Source of the DNA: Phlebotomus papatasi
Lineage: Eukaryota > Arthropoda > Insecta > Diptera > Psychodidae
Assembly: GCF_024763615.1 (NCBI RefSeq)
Contig: NC_077222.1
Coordinates: forward strand, 15,066,001-15,130,000
Length of the DNA: 64,000 nucleotides
Direction: 5' to 3'
Each line of letters begins with the position of its first letter. Position 1 is the stretch's first letter. The position numbers and the translations under genes were made by a program. Of the stretch, positions 11,901-23,100 are shown one piece after another. The notes below the pieces were generated by a model. It had not been told where the DNA came from. It was given only the letters and a program-made list of their open reading frames with translations, and did not search any database.

Positions 11901-14900
11901 AGTGTCTAAAGCATACCAGCTCTCTCCTATATCGAAAAAATGGAAAAAAAATATGGTGTTTTTGAGTCTGCGTGACCCATGTAATCCCTTAAAATGATTT
12001 CAAATTGATTTTTTACCTTATAGAAATGAAACGTTTTATAAAAGATAAATGTGTTTTTATCTAAAAAGAATGTTTATTACAAAATTAAATATTAGGGCAG
12101 AATCACATTGACAATAAAATGCTCGCCGTAGCCTTACCGTATTTTGTTAATTTACGCGTTTTCATTGCAATTCTTACGCAAATTTTCCATTACCGTATTA
12201 CCTTATCTCATACTCGGTGGCACTTTGTGAAAATAATATAAGAAAATTGAAGCAATAAAACGAAAATTCGATAAACAATGAGCAAAAAAAACTGTACGAT
12301 TAATTTCTTTTACAGTTTTTTTTGCTCACTGTTTATCGAATTTTCGTTTTATTTCTTCAATTTTCTTATATTATTTTGAGATAGTGCCACAAAGTATGAG
12401 ATAAGGTAGTGCAGTAATCGAGAATTTGCATAAGAATTGCAATGAAAATGCATAAATTAACGAAATACGGTGAGCATTTTACTGTCAATATGATTCTGCC
12501 CTTAATTATTTTAATTTCCTATAGTTTACTTGTAGCCCCAGGCCATGGGATAACCCATTGTTTCACTACAGTAAGGGCCTAGCCTAAATAGACTCAGACT
12601 GATCTTTGAGAATATTTAATTTGCAAAATTGGGCAATAGAGGATTAGGTAGAAAAAATTGTATGCAAAGGACCTCTAATCGATAATCCTAAGCCCTCAGT
12701 GTATGATTATTCCGGAAAAATCTTTAGGGGAGACCGGGGAGGTTTGGGACAGAGGTACTGTGGGACAAGGCGATTTTTTCATTATTTTTTTTTTTAAATA
12801 TACGGGATTTAACCACTACTCAATCGTAAGCAATATTAAGATGTATCTTGACTAAAAGAATGGATATCCTCAGTTTCATTGTTTTAATTCTACGAAAACT
12901 TTCTTAAAAAATGATAAAAATTGTATTTTTTGATTTCTCAGACTTGCTCTTTGTATTTTATATCAGCGACATATAATCAAAACTTTTTTTATCTCATTAG
13001 CTAGCAGTATAATCTGGGAACATATTTTTATAAAAGTTTCAGAGATTATACGCTCTTGCTTTTTACTTAAAGGTTTTAAATAGCAAGACTACACGCGGGG
13101 ATGTTTGGGACACCTGAATGGGGATGAATGAGACGTTGATTTTCGACAAGATTGTCGGTGGCGTGCAATTTTTTATTGTCAAAATGAAGTGTAATGTTCA
13201 GTTTCTACTGAAAATCTCCTTCTTGTGCAAAGTTTACCAGTTGAACAGTTGTCTCCAACTACAGAGACAATTAAACCATCAATGTCTTGGGAACTAATAA
13301 ATTCTTCTCCTGAGGATATTCGCCTTTGCCCAATCCCGTTAAAAATTATTTTCTGGAACATTTTTTGAGCAATATCCTCTACAAATCTCACAAGTTTTCT
13401 ACAAAAGGCAAGGTGAGAGCTTATTCAGAGAAATAAGGAAAAACAACTACCACGCTGTTGTCGTAAAATCTAACAGGAATCCGTCAATGAGTTCCAAACT
13501 AAGAGTGTCCTAGAGAATCTACTCGCCTGAGGAATTTGAATGATGATAATTGTAATATTAAGAATAAAAAAGTAAAGAAAGCTAGGATGGTAAATTAGAA
13601 AAAAATACATTAAATAACTGATTGAAAAAAATTAACTCTACTGTACAAATAAGACTGATATTGATTTTTAAATATGAAATAAAAGATTAAATATATCTAT
13701 TTCTGTTAGAAACATTTTTAATATAGCATTTAAAATTAATTAATGTGCTCCAATAATGCAAATTATTCGAGAAAAAATACGTCCCAAACATCCCCTTTTG
13801 TGTCCCACACTGCCTCAAATCGGGGAGGTTTGGGACAAAGTGTCAAGTTAAATGTTTTATCTTCTCCAAGAAAATTCAGTTGTTTTCCAAGTTCTATTGC
13901 ATACTTTTTATATAGTCAATACCCATAAGTATCCTATAGACCGCATAAAATTGTAATATATTATCGTGATTTTTTGGAATACTGCCTTAAAGTCAAAACA
14001 AGAAAAAGTGTCCCAAACCTCCCCGGTCTCCCCTACTGCAAAATTCTAGACTAAATATTCAAAAGCAGGGGGGAGCAAGAACCGTTTGAAACCGAATAAA
14101 CGTCAAAATAAGTTTGTCCAGATACAGTAGACTCTCTCAAATTCAGGCATATGGGACCGAAACGTCAGCCGAATTAGACAGAAATTCGGGCGACATGTTC
14201 AAATAGATATTGAGTTTACACACTGATATATATCGTAAATTGCATTAAAATCCCTCAATAATGCAAAATCACATCAAAACTAAGACAAACCATGCCAAAT
14301 TTGAGCATATTTGATTCATTTGATAATCATAATCAAACTTGAAAAATGACAACAAACTTTTTTCAAATGTAACCGCTGTCCGAATTAAAAAGTAGCCCGA
14401 TCTTAAAAGAGCCGAATTTGCGAGAGTCTACTGTAGCGTTTTGACCATTATTGTCCTACAATTTTCATTTGTTATTTGTTCGATTTTAAACGGTCCTTGC
14501 TTACATCTTTTCTAGAGGATCAGCCTGAGTGAGTGTATTTGAGAGAGGTGTATGATCCTGTTTCCGTGTTTTCCAAGACTGTCCCCTTTTCCACAAGAAC
14601 GCTCTCTTTTCAGTCTTACTCTAATGAGGGGTATCAGGGGAATCGATTCGTGCATTTCAAACAATGACCGTTGCAATTATTATAGAAGAACTTATTTCTA
14701 CATACTCACCAAAATATAGCATTCCAGAGACGAAAACTCTCGTTTTTTAGAGTTTAACTCTTGCGATGATGATGAATAATTTTATTGCTCCCTCTGCAAA
14801 CTAGTGCTTAGGGAGTTATTAACTCTTGCGAATGTTCAAGGTTTTTTAAGTATCCACCTGTACCGCTAGGAGCAAAGCCATTTTGGCGTCTTAAACGAAG

Positions 14901-15206
14901 CTTTGTGTTTCATGTCGGTGCAAATCAATTTAACGTTTTGACTTTACGTTCCTTTTGCAGTTGGACAATGAAACCAAGTCCCTGAGGAGCTTTGTGCTGC
15001 GCTTCCAAGACCGTTTTGACGATGGTGACTTTGAGAACATAATAAAAGAAGGCGAGAGTATCAAGCGCCACAGAAATGTAATTAAAAATCGCATGATGAG
15101 CCTGAGGCAAGAGTCCCAGGAAAAGTACCAGCAAGTCAAAGAAGCTCTTCTGCATGACAAGCGTCTCAACGTTGAATTCCGGAAGCAATATTTGAATGAC
15201 AAGTAG
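8754..15206 (+). CDS. DRC7: DRC7-like (CCDC135/lobo) coiled-coil protein, C-terminal three exons
   Basis: Joined coding segments are 8754-8975, 9078-9317 and 14961-15206, all meeting in phase 0 at GT/AG junctions and giving 235 C-terminal residues. Features recalled from vertebrate DRC7 appear in the right order: an IFDPLRNDEA stretch (like IYDxxRNEKA), a DFLAPYL stretch (like DYLAPFL), a charged Gln/Glu/Lys coiled coil, and a closing LLHDKRLN (like LxxDPRL). DRC7 belongs to the nexin-dynein regulatory complex of the motile axoneme; the Drosophila orthologue acts in sperm tails. The family is roughly 850-900 residues, so about three quarters of the protein, including the transglutaminase-like part, is missing and must lie upstream. 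The second intron is 5.6 kb and full of transposable elements. The gene converges on the FRMD8-like gene. The exon structure is secure; the family name rests on remembered motifs rather than a search. Confidence 0.72.
8976..9077 (+). other. 102-bp stop-free intron of the DRC7-like gene
   Basis: The donor GTGAGT and acceptor GTGCAG bound 102 bp (34 codons) with no in-frame stop, so retention would add 34 residues without breaking the frame. The encoded peptide is Cys/Phe-rich (SCLVCQKSQFFLS), unlike the charged coiled coil on both sides, and the splice sites are good. I read it as an intron. Confidence 0.7.
9078..9317 (+). CDS. DRC7: DRC7-like exon B (80 codons)
   Basis: The exon opens YEMMKLREELAQKE, then DFLAPYLVGIQ, a Pro/Ser linker, and a coiled coil (DKRQHFEELLQELQHQYQEV). 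It ends at CAACAG|GTCTGA, phase 0. The donor is non-ideal (GTCTGA), but the next exon joins in the same phase and continues the coiled coil. Confidence 0.8.
9407..9622. mobile_element. Inverted-repeat element with CTTAAGCCGAGAGACGG arms
   Basis: TAA|TGCCCT ... GGGCA|TAA, with arms carrying GACTTAAGCCGAGAGACGG. A third internal arm copy lies at about 9506-9522. A second, eroded copy is at 39353-39486. The TAA flanks suggest a Harbinger-like target preference. Confidence 0.65.
9765..10020. other. GC-richer unassigned island in the DRC7-like intron
   Basis: About 250 bp of balanced base composition, with many TCG/ACG words (GACTGTCGCGAGCTCTCCGC), standing out from the AT-rich intron. It has no sustained open frame and no recognised domain. 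It could be a retroelement leader or LTR fragment. Confidence 0.3.
10680..11520. mobile_element. Palindromic repeat carrying a CTGAGGA...GAAA motif
   Basis: The left arm (10680-10830) and right arm (10915-10960, 11480-11530) are inverted copies. Both contain the GGAAGACCCATATCGAG word and a GATTGTAAT/AATCATTTGGAATCG stretch. AT-rich filler, with repeated AATTCTGCAGAATT-like words near 11370-11475, separates them. The ends resemble 26303-26400 and 56104-57753. Confidence 0.5.
12095..12501. mobile_element. 407-bp palindromic element, TTA-flanked
   Basis: TTA|GGGCAGAATCACATTGACA ... inverted arm ... CTGCCC|TTA. The two arms pair almost throughout, centred on GAGCAAAAAAAACTGT and its complement. 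A second copy, with an insertion, is at 63126-63905. The TTA flank suggests a Harbinger-like (TWA) target. Confidence 0.75.
12727..14033. mobile_element. GGGGAGACC element (1.3 kb) with possible pogo transposase tail
   Basis: TA|GGGGAGACCGGGGAGG ... inverted ... |TA. The word GGTTTGGGACA, or a near variant, recurs near 12741, 13103, 13796, 13828 and 14010 in both orientations. On the + strand, roughly 13239-13370 reads LPVEQLSPTTETIKPSMSWE and then SSPEDIRLCPIPLK. The latter resembles the SPEDIRPxPKA tail of pogo/Tigger-type transposases. It is otherwise degraded. Confidence 0.6.
14066..14512. mobile_element. hAT-like MITE interrupted by a pogo-like MITE
   Basis: The left part (AACCGTTTGAAACCGAATAA, ACGTCAAAATAA) and right part (GCGTTTTGACCATT ... 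AAACGGTCCTTGC) match the uninterrupted 129-bp element at 32058-32186. The interruption is a 309-bp CAGTAGA element at a TA. Confidence 0.7.
14125..14433. mobile_element. Pogo-like MITE (309 bp)
   Basis: TA|CAGTAGACTCTCTCAAATTC ... GCGAGAGTCTACTG|TA. It belongs to the same family as 3397-3726. Its insertion point is clear from comparison with the intact hAT MITE at 32058-32186. Confidence 0.8.
14961..15206 (+). CDS. DRC7: DRC7-like terminal exon with stop codon
   Basis: The acceptor is CCTTTTGCAG ending at 14960. The exon encodes LDNETKSLRSFVLRFQDRFD, a further Lys/Glu/Gln helix and a final YLNDK before TAG at 15204-15206 (81 residues plus stop). Phase 0 matches the preceding donor. Codon use is less AT-biased than the surrounding DNA, which supports real coding. 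Confidence 0.82.
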   Translation: MDNETKSLRSFVLRFQDRFDDGDFENIIKEGESIKRHRNVIKNRMMSLRQESQEKYQQVKEALLHDKRLNVEFRKQYLNDK

Positions 15207-15725
15207 ATGCTTTTTTTTGAATTTTTTATGGAAAATTTATTTTGTTCTTTTTTTAAAATATCTTGATTTCTCAATTACATAATATTGTATATGCATTAGT
15301 TTTTTTTTTCCTTTTTTATGTATAAGTTTTTTCTTTATCCATAAGTGTATTAATTTTCGGAAATAATACAATGCTGCAATTTTTTTTTTAAATGTAATTA
15401 TTTCTCACTTGTTTGTGTTTTTTGAAATTCTTACCACATCTTTTTTTCCATTACACCTAACTTATCCACGTTTTACGGGTTTTATTCACTCCTATTACAA
15501 TTATTTGCTTAACTCATTTCATTTTTTTTAATTCTTTGGGATTTTTTTCATTGGATTTGAGAAGGATTTGTGTGATTGTGTTTTAGAGAGTGTAACTTTT
15601 GTGGCATTAGAATGGGGAGTTTTGCAACATTTTTTTTCTTATTTCTGTTGTTCTATTCTTCTTTATTCACTTTTTTTTGCTGCTTGATAAAATGGTGAAC
15701 ACTTCATTAACGATACCGTTCATAC

Positions 15726-15731
15726 AATAAA
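15726..15731 (+). promoter_or_regulatory. Candidate poly(A) signal AATAAA for the DRC7-like gene
   Basis: This is an AATAAA hexamer about 520 bp after the DRC7-like stop, in T-rich sequence. Other A-rich variants lie nearby, so the actual site is uncertain. Confidence 0.3.
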
Positions 15732-16968
15732 TATAAAGATAAGTTTAGAAGACATTGATTATTATCTTGATGCTCGTTTTCGTTTCATGAAATCCTTTTT
15801 CTTCTAATTTTCCTTTTTTTTCTTTTTTGTGTTGATCTTGAATAGAAAATAATTGTATGATTTAATTTTCCTTTGTTTTGTTCTTCCTAAGTATACAAAT
15901 CTCTTTGCTTATCATGCCGATAATTACAAATTTTAATAACTAACAACATTCAGGTTTTTCACCAAAATCGTCCTTTTTAATTGTTTTTTTTTCTTTATTT
16001 ATTTTAATACATAATTTAATAATAACAAATATACCCTCATAAATTAATGCATCTGCAATCAGAGTAGGATTTTTTTTATAGTTATTGGTTCTTTTAAATT
16101 TATTATTTATTTTAGAATCAAATGAATTTTAGGATTAATAACAATATTGGTAGATTTTCAATAATATATTTATTTTGAAAATAAAATTACATAATAGTGG
16201 ATTCTGTGTAGTTGAAATTTGATTTCATCGCTGTACCATTTAATTTTGGAAATTCATCAAAATATCATTAAATATTAATAAAGTCGTTATTGCACATAAA
16301 CATTAATTCACCATTTATCCCTTGAAATTGCATTTTATTTCACATTATTCGATATTTTCTCTATGACACTGTAGATTATTTTTTCGCTCTCAAATGGAAA
16401 ATAAAATTAATTTTTTTGGTATAGAGAATAATGATAAAATGGTATAAAAGTTTTTTTTATTTATTTTCTCTTCTATTTTCCTTTTTTTTTGTTTTTATTC
16501 TCTGGTGATCTATGTGATTTATTTAATGTCGACTTTTTACATTTATTTTTCTCATTCAAAATTAATTTTTCCACGATTTTCTTTTTAAATATATTTATTC
16601 ATATACGTTTTTTCCACACGCTTTATTAATCAATTACAATTGTTTTATTATCATGTTGACTAAACCAAACGAAAAAAAATAATCTGATAATTTATTGTAT
16701 ATTTTAAGGGTTGATTATATATTATTTACAATTTTTTTTGTAAGTTTATGTATTAACTAATATGATTCCATTTTTTCTGTATCTTTCTTTTGAATAATAA
16801 TAATAATTTGGTTTTGAAAGGTCATTGCAATCTCTTAATAATTCACACTTCAGATTTACCTCACTTTCAAAAATTTATTTTTTAAGTTCTATTTTTTTAA
16901 AACGTTTTTTTTTTGTCTTGCGGTTGTGTCTTCTTTCTCAAGTATATATTCATTCCATCTTTATGTAA

Positions 16969-16974
16969 TTTATT
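16969..16974 (-). promoter_or_regulatory. Candidate poly(A) signal AATAAA for FRMD8
   Basis: TTTATT on the + strand reads AATAAA on the - strand, about 65 bp past the FRMD8 stop codon. This would give a short 3' UTR. The hexamer is common in such AT-rich DNA, so confidence is modest. Confidence 0.35.
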
Positions 16975-17039
16975 CAGTAATTAGTAAAGATTTCTTCATA
17001 TATATATACTTTGGAATATCATGTAATCCATATTAAATG

Positions 17040-17167
17040 TTAGTAGCTTATAGATAGGGATCCCATTTGTCCAATGCAGCGCCCCTCGTCGTCGAAAGTG
17101 GCGAGAGTTAATCGAGATAATTTGTTGCTAAGTACTCCATTGCCGCTATTTTGAATTGGATTTGGTT
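17040..17167 (-). CDS. FRMD8: FRMD8 terminal exon with stop codon
   Basis: This exon is too short to stand out as an open frame. The acceptor is TTTTTGCCAG. The two leading bases complete a Glu codon with the previous donor, then 41 codons read PNPIQNSGNGVLSNKLSRLT, LATFDDEGRCIGQ and MGSLSISY before TAA (- strand, 17042-17040). The phase match and the resemblance to the conserved FRMD8 tail (HLSTIDYVEDGKGIR) support it. Confidence 0.85.
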
Positions 17168-20100
17168 CTGGCAAAAAGAAAAATCAAGAAATAAATGAGT
17201 CCCGGAAAAGTGCTTAATTGCGAGAGATCTGCTAGAGATTTCAGGATGATGCACCAAGGAGATAAATTCATAGAGAATATTATCCTAAATGAATTTTATT
17301 TCTCTATATGTAAAGAAATTCCTGCTCTGTGCTTCTCATTCCGTTGAGCCGTATACTACACATTAGGAAAATTTTTTTTATTTTGAATTCAATTCGTATT
17401 TGCCCTTGCAACTTAGGCGAAATTATTTTTACCGATTTTTGATAGGGAAAAGTGCCCATGTTTCGTACAATCCCAAGATCCGTAGGGAAAAGTGCCCATG
17501 CTTGATACCATTGGAAGCTTCGTAATGACTCAATTTTTCTACGTTTTTCAATAAATGTAATTCATCGCAATCATATTTTAAAAACTATGGGAAAGTGGCC
17601 AGTTTTTAAAATATATTGCGGAGTCACGTTTATTGAGAAACATAGGAAAAATTTAGTTATTACGAAGCTTCCAATAGTATCAAGCATGGGCACTTTCCCC
17701 TAATGACAAAATTTTTCCTGTTTCTCAATAAATGTGACTTATCGCACCCAGAGCGAAGTCTTATTTATTCAGAAATTTAAGAAAAATTTATTTAATATGA
17801 AGCTTGGGATCGTACGAAACATTGGCACTTTCCCCTACTTAAATGGCCTTAGCTTCGATTCAACTATACCGATTTAATTCTTCTCAAATAAAAACTAGAC
17901 AAAATAAATAAATGCAGAAAAAAACCCTTTCAAATAAATTTTGCATAAGAAAGATCCGTTGCGAAAATAAAATTTCATGAATAAATAGAAATAATACAAA
18001 AAAGGAACTTGAATTTTAATTGCAGGATATAAATCACACAAGGGGTACTGTGCACAAATATCAGCTGATTTATTATTTTATCAGTTAATGAATCAGTAAA
18101 CTCGTGCACAAACTTCGAAAAAAAGTCGTCTGAAAAATCTGTTAAATTCTGCTTAATAATCAATCAGCATGTTTCCTGTGTTCACAAGCTGAGGGCAGAA
18201 CTAGTAGGGGAAGTCTTTTAGGCTTCGCACACACACTGGCTCCAAACATTTCATATTTTTCTCTGAAATTTTTAATGAATCTATTATGTATTACCATTAT
18301 GCAAGATTCATTTAAAGACAACGGGAAAAATATGAAGTGTTTGAAGTCTGAGTGTGTACGAAACCTGAAAGTCTTCCCTTACAGAGGGTTTTTCAAATTT
18401 TAATCGACTATCGCTCTTTGACGACCCCTCTATAAGTCAACATTAACCAATTCACTTCAATTATTTATTCACAAAACAAAGGGTAGTTGTCTTTTACAAA
18501 AAAGCAAAATATATTTAATAAAGTAAAAAGAAATCAAGAATTTAATTAAAAAAAAACAGAGAAAAAATAGTGAGGTCTCTTCTGGAACTGCTCCCGAATA
18601 GTGTCAAATGATTTACGCTTCTGAGGGATTATCAATAAGACAGTTATTTTTCCCCATTCCCTCAAACTCTCCAAAACCATATCTTTTGTTTATTTCGAAA
18701 ACGTTTCCTAGATTTCTTTTTTCATTTTCGAATATGTTTTGGGGGTAATCAAGAGGTGAATATTTCGTCCTTCGTCGTTTGAAAAACATTTCAATATCGA
18801 ATTATTAAAGGTCAAAGTTAAACCATCCAGCGAGCACCAGTGGTAACCGATTTCAATTCAGCTGAAAATATTTGTATTTTCAGCTGAATTCTGCTAACCC
18901 TAAACGAAAATTTGCGAGGCAGTGTTATTCCCATATATTTGGTTAGCACTTTTTGTTTGGCGACTGCTGGTCAGTCAACACATTTTTGCTGTTGTATTTA
19001 CCAAAAATGTGCTAAACACTCACTTTTTTTCAGCTAACTGTGCTCGCTGGGCACTTTTAAGGTGCTATTTTTCAACCGATTTGCTTAAATTTGGATTTTT
19101 TGAAAGATCTTGAAATTTCGAACTCGACTGCATCGAACTTAATCAGTAGTGAATCGGTACAATAGGGTAACGTGTGGTATTTCGGGACACTTTTTAGCAC
19201 TTTCAAGTTTCAAACAGCTTAACGACTTCTCAAATTATTTTTTTCTTTGTTGATACAAATTTTTATGTTCCTTATGCTATTCAGAATAAAATTCTTATCG
19301 AAAAATGTTGAAAAATGCATAATTTGTTATACAAAGTAGCAAAAAATGTAAAGAAGTAAGAATGGTATATTTCGGGACAGACAAAAGTCGCTATTATGCA
19401 AATAAATTTCACTGAGCCTGACTATTTTCCTTTAAGTAGAAGGTCTAAACTTCACTCTTCCATAAAAATTTTGTTTAAATTTCACTTGTAAAGTGACTTA
19501 AATTGAAAAACGATAAGCACTGTTTGTGTTGACATCTGCAAAATTGACCACACTGAAGGTCTTGTAAAAAGTGAAATATGACACTCACAATTCACGCATA
19601 TTTCATGCTTTAAATTAAATAAAAATTCATAAGTTTTATGTTTATCTGATACGTAAAGAGCTTAATATTTCATATAGAACTTAAAAGAATTAGAAAACAA
19701 ATATTTATAGGATTTTTGATGTGTCCCAAAATACCCATATTATGTCCCGAAAAGCACCATGTCCAGAAATACCACACGTTACCCAACTTGTAAATGATAT
19801 ATTTTTCTACAATTTACTTTATTTTTTGTCTGCATGCTTGGTACATATGCTAAAATATTCTAAAATGTGTTTTTCTAAAACAATTCTATTTCGAAAGTTT
19901 TTTTTAATTTATGAATCAATTTAATCGGTAGTAAAACCGTATGCATAAAAAAACCATTCGAAAACTTAATACACAGGAAGGCTTTTCTCGTGAATTCAAG
20001 CACTCTGCAAAGCTAGGACGCTTTGCCATCTTTTAAGTTTATTCTAAGTTTTTTCCAATTGGATCTGGTTAGTTAATGAAAGGTTTTGCAAATTTATTTT

Positions 20101-23100
20101 TAATATTTCACAGACGAGAAAAGCGCACTTGTTAAAAATAACATGAACACTTGGAGATTTTTTGTACCAATATTTCATCGAAAAGAACCGAAATAAATAT
20201 AGAAAAAAATAATAAACCAGATTTAATCTACATAAAAAAATGGAAATATCAAGCGGTAACTCATATTGTAAAACCTTTATCAATTGTCCGAGAAACGCTT
20301 TGCGATCCCGAGAAACCTAAGAATTGCATCGCGAAACTCGATAAACCAGAAATTCTTATGAGAAAAAATGGGGAAAAGATACCTCTGGGAAAATGTTGAT
20401 AAATCAATGGAATAGAAATAATAAGTGTTCATTAAAAGAAAAAAACAACTGACTAAAGAATAATCCAAGAAATATTAAAATTAAAAAAATTATGAAGCAG
20501 AAACGGAACTGTATAAAATTTTGGTCAGCTTGCAATATCGGACACTTATTTCATTTTTTAAACTTCTATTCATTTTTAATTTTTCTATTTCTAGAGATTG
20601 TAGAAGCTCAAAGTAATAATAGAACGTCACTCTTGCGGATAAGATGGTGCACAAAAATACTTAAAACAGATCCGGAAGCTTAAGAAAATTCGAGGTACTT
20701 TGTGTGCGATATTACATACAAATTAATGTCCTTATTTTTATTCAATGTTAAATTAATTAAAATATGTAATTTTAGAGGAAATGAATATAAGCTGTATTTT
20801 AGGGTTTCAAATAACATTCGTGACAAAAAAGTAACAATTAAAATTAGTAATTAACAAATATTTTATTAATAAAAACTTAGAACTTTGGGCTTATGTTCAA
20901 GATGTCCGAAATTTGCCAAAGTACCCATATAGTTTATCGATTATGTTCTACTTGTCCAAATTTGTAAAACCATTAAAATCTGAACTTCCTTGGAAATATA
21001 AATACTTTCTGTATGTAAAATTTGTCAATTGCAAAACTTGTAAAAAAAAACAAGAAATTTCACCTTTTCCTTTCTTTTGTCACCTTTTCTATTAGATTCT
21101 GCAACATAACTTTGGAAATAAATATTTGAAATAACTACCTAACTGTTTACTACTTATTCATTTTTTTTTTCAAATAGGTAGGTAGGGTAGGTGTACCAAA
21201 TTTCGGGGTAGTTGCATGCAAGCGTCAAAGTCTCAAGTTTGAAATGTAATATTTTACATACAAATTGATTTTTTTTATTCTTTCTTTTGTAAGAGTGTTG
21301 CTTGGAACCTTGTAAAGAGTTTACCGACTTTATTTACTCTAAAATCATTCTTAATACATTTTAAAATGAATAAAAATATAGACATAGCTTTAGTGCCCTA
21401 TTTCGGCCACCTTCATTCTCATAGGTTCTTGCCCTTCGGGAATTCTTCCAATATCTTTTTCACGTCATCTCATTTGTCGAAGCTACATTTTTTGTTATTC
21501 TTTTGCATTGTATAATCTTTAGAGTACGTAAAATCTAAAAGTTCATGGAAATTCGAGGAACAAAAAAGGTGGCCGAAATTGCAAGCTGGCCGGAATTTGG
21601 AACACTTACCCTACTTGTATACTAATATTTTGATCAAAAAGAAAAAGCACCTTTTTTATTCCAAAAATTTCTACTAATTGCCTTGTTTGTAACCATCTTT
21701 GACCATTTCATACATCCTGATATGGCTGAATATTGTATGAAATTTCAGTATGAATAAAATCTCTAAAAGTGAGCGAATAATAAAACGCGATGTATTTAAT
21801 TTTGAATTTAATTAAACCGTAATTTAAATTGTAATGAAACAAAGAAAAAATCACCTGGTATCAAAATGAAATTATATTAAATAACTTTATTAAGTTACAA
21901 ATATTGAAATTGTAGTCCAAGCATATATCCAAAAGATATTACATTACAAAATGGCATATTATCATCGTGCATCCCAATAACTTTATTCATCCCGTTTAAA
22001 CTGATCCTAGTTTGAGAAAGTTTCCGGAGCAAAACAGCGTTTAGTATAACAGAAGTTTTGCAAAATTTCACAAGCGATTATATTTTGTGTTGTACTGGAT
22101 GTAAATTTTGATGTAATTCCCAAAAACACTCACCATCGTGAACACCATTGTCGGGCGGTTGTCCATCACCTCCATCTCTCCGGCGTCTCATTTGTTCAGC
22201 AAAATGAGCAATTAAGGCATCCATCATACCGGCTTGTTTCGAGAAAATTTGCATCAGCTTTGTCACAGGAATACCATTTTCCACAGCTTCGAACTGCAGG
22301 AGATCCAGAGAGAAAAAAAATGAACAGTGAAGAGTGTCATGGAGAATGAGGAAGGATGTATTATGGTTTATTGAATTAGGAATTTGTTAGACATTGTTAA
22401 TGCATAGAGATGAGGTGGAAAATTATGCAGCAGAAGAGAACAAAGCAAATTAATTTAAAATACACAATTATCTCATCCCCCTGCTCAACAACAAGTTATA
22501 AACAATTTTATGACTATGTAATAATTGAACTTTTATTAACAATTTTCCCATATGCACCACTAAGCAATTATCACTAAATCTACTAGAGCATGTTGGAAAA
22601 GACAACTCCCACTTTATGGGCTTGCACAGATTGCTGAAGAAATATATCACGGAGGAATTAAGAGCGACATATTGTAAAAAGTATTATGCCGATTACACTC
22701 GAACTTCGGTAACTTTCACACAATCTTCCAAAGAGCATTATATGGGGCATACAGGGCAATTCTGAATGCTAAAATTGCCTATCGTGATTAAGAGGTTTAA
22801 AACGTGATAAACAAAAATCAATTATGCTTATTCTTACCCAAAGAGAAATGTGGTTAGCCTTTAAATGTCGCTAGCCATTAAATTGCATAATTTCGCGTAG
22901 TAAAAATACTATTTTATTTATTTGGAAATCTATTCCATTTTATTCTGCTAATACCTTTAAATTTATGCTTCGCCAAAAACTAAAATATTTCAAGTCTGGC
23001 CATATTTGGGGGCCTTACCCTATTTCACAAAAAAAAATCATAATTTTCGGATGTAGTACATTGAGCAGAATTTAGGTAAAAAGTGTAAATAAAAAATAAA

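Larger units (their letters stand above)
15207..17039. other. Convergent intergenic region and 3' UTRs
   Basis: The 1.8 kb between the two convergent stop codons is extremely AT-rich, with long T runs. It has no open frame of note and no inverted-repeat element that I could find. It should hold both 3' UTRs. Confidence 0.6.
17168..22133. other. FRMD8 last intron (5.0 kb)
   Basis: It holds several inverted-repeat elements (17445-17835, 18207-18378, 18827-19050, 19165-19784, 21185-21611) separated by AT-rich DNA. Small open frames around 20044-20683 and 20913-21095 show no coding character. Confidence 0.6.

Noticed and set aside
14925..15274. Two - strand open frames over the DRC7-like last exon
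   Set aside because: They are antisense shadows of the real + strand exon and run on into T-rich 3' UTR.
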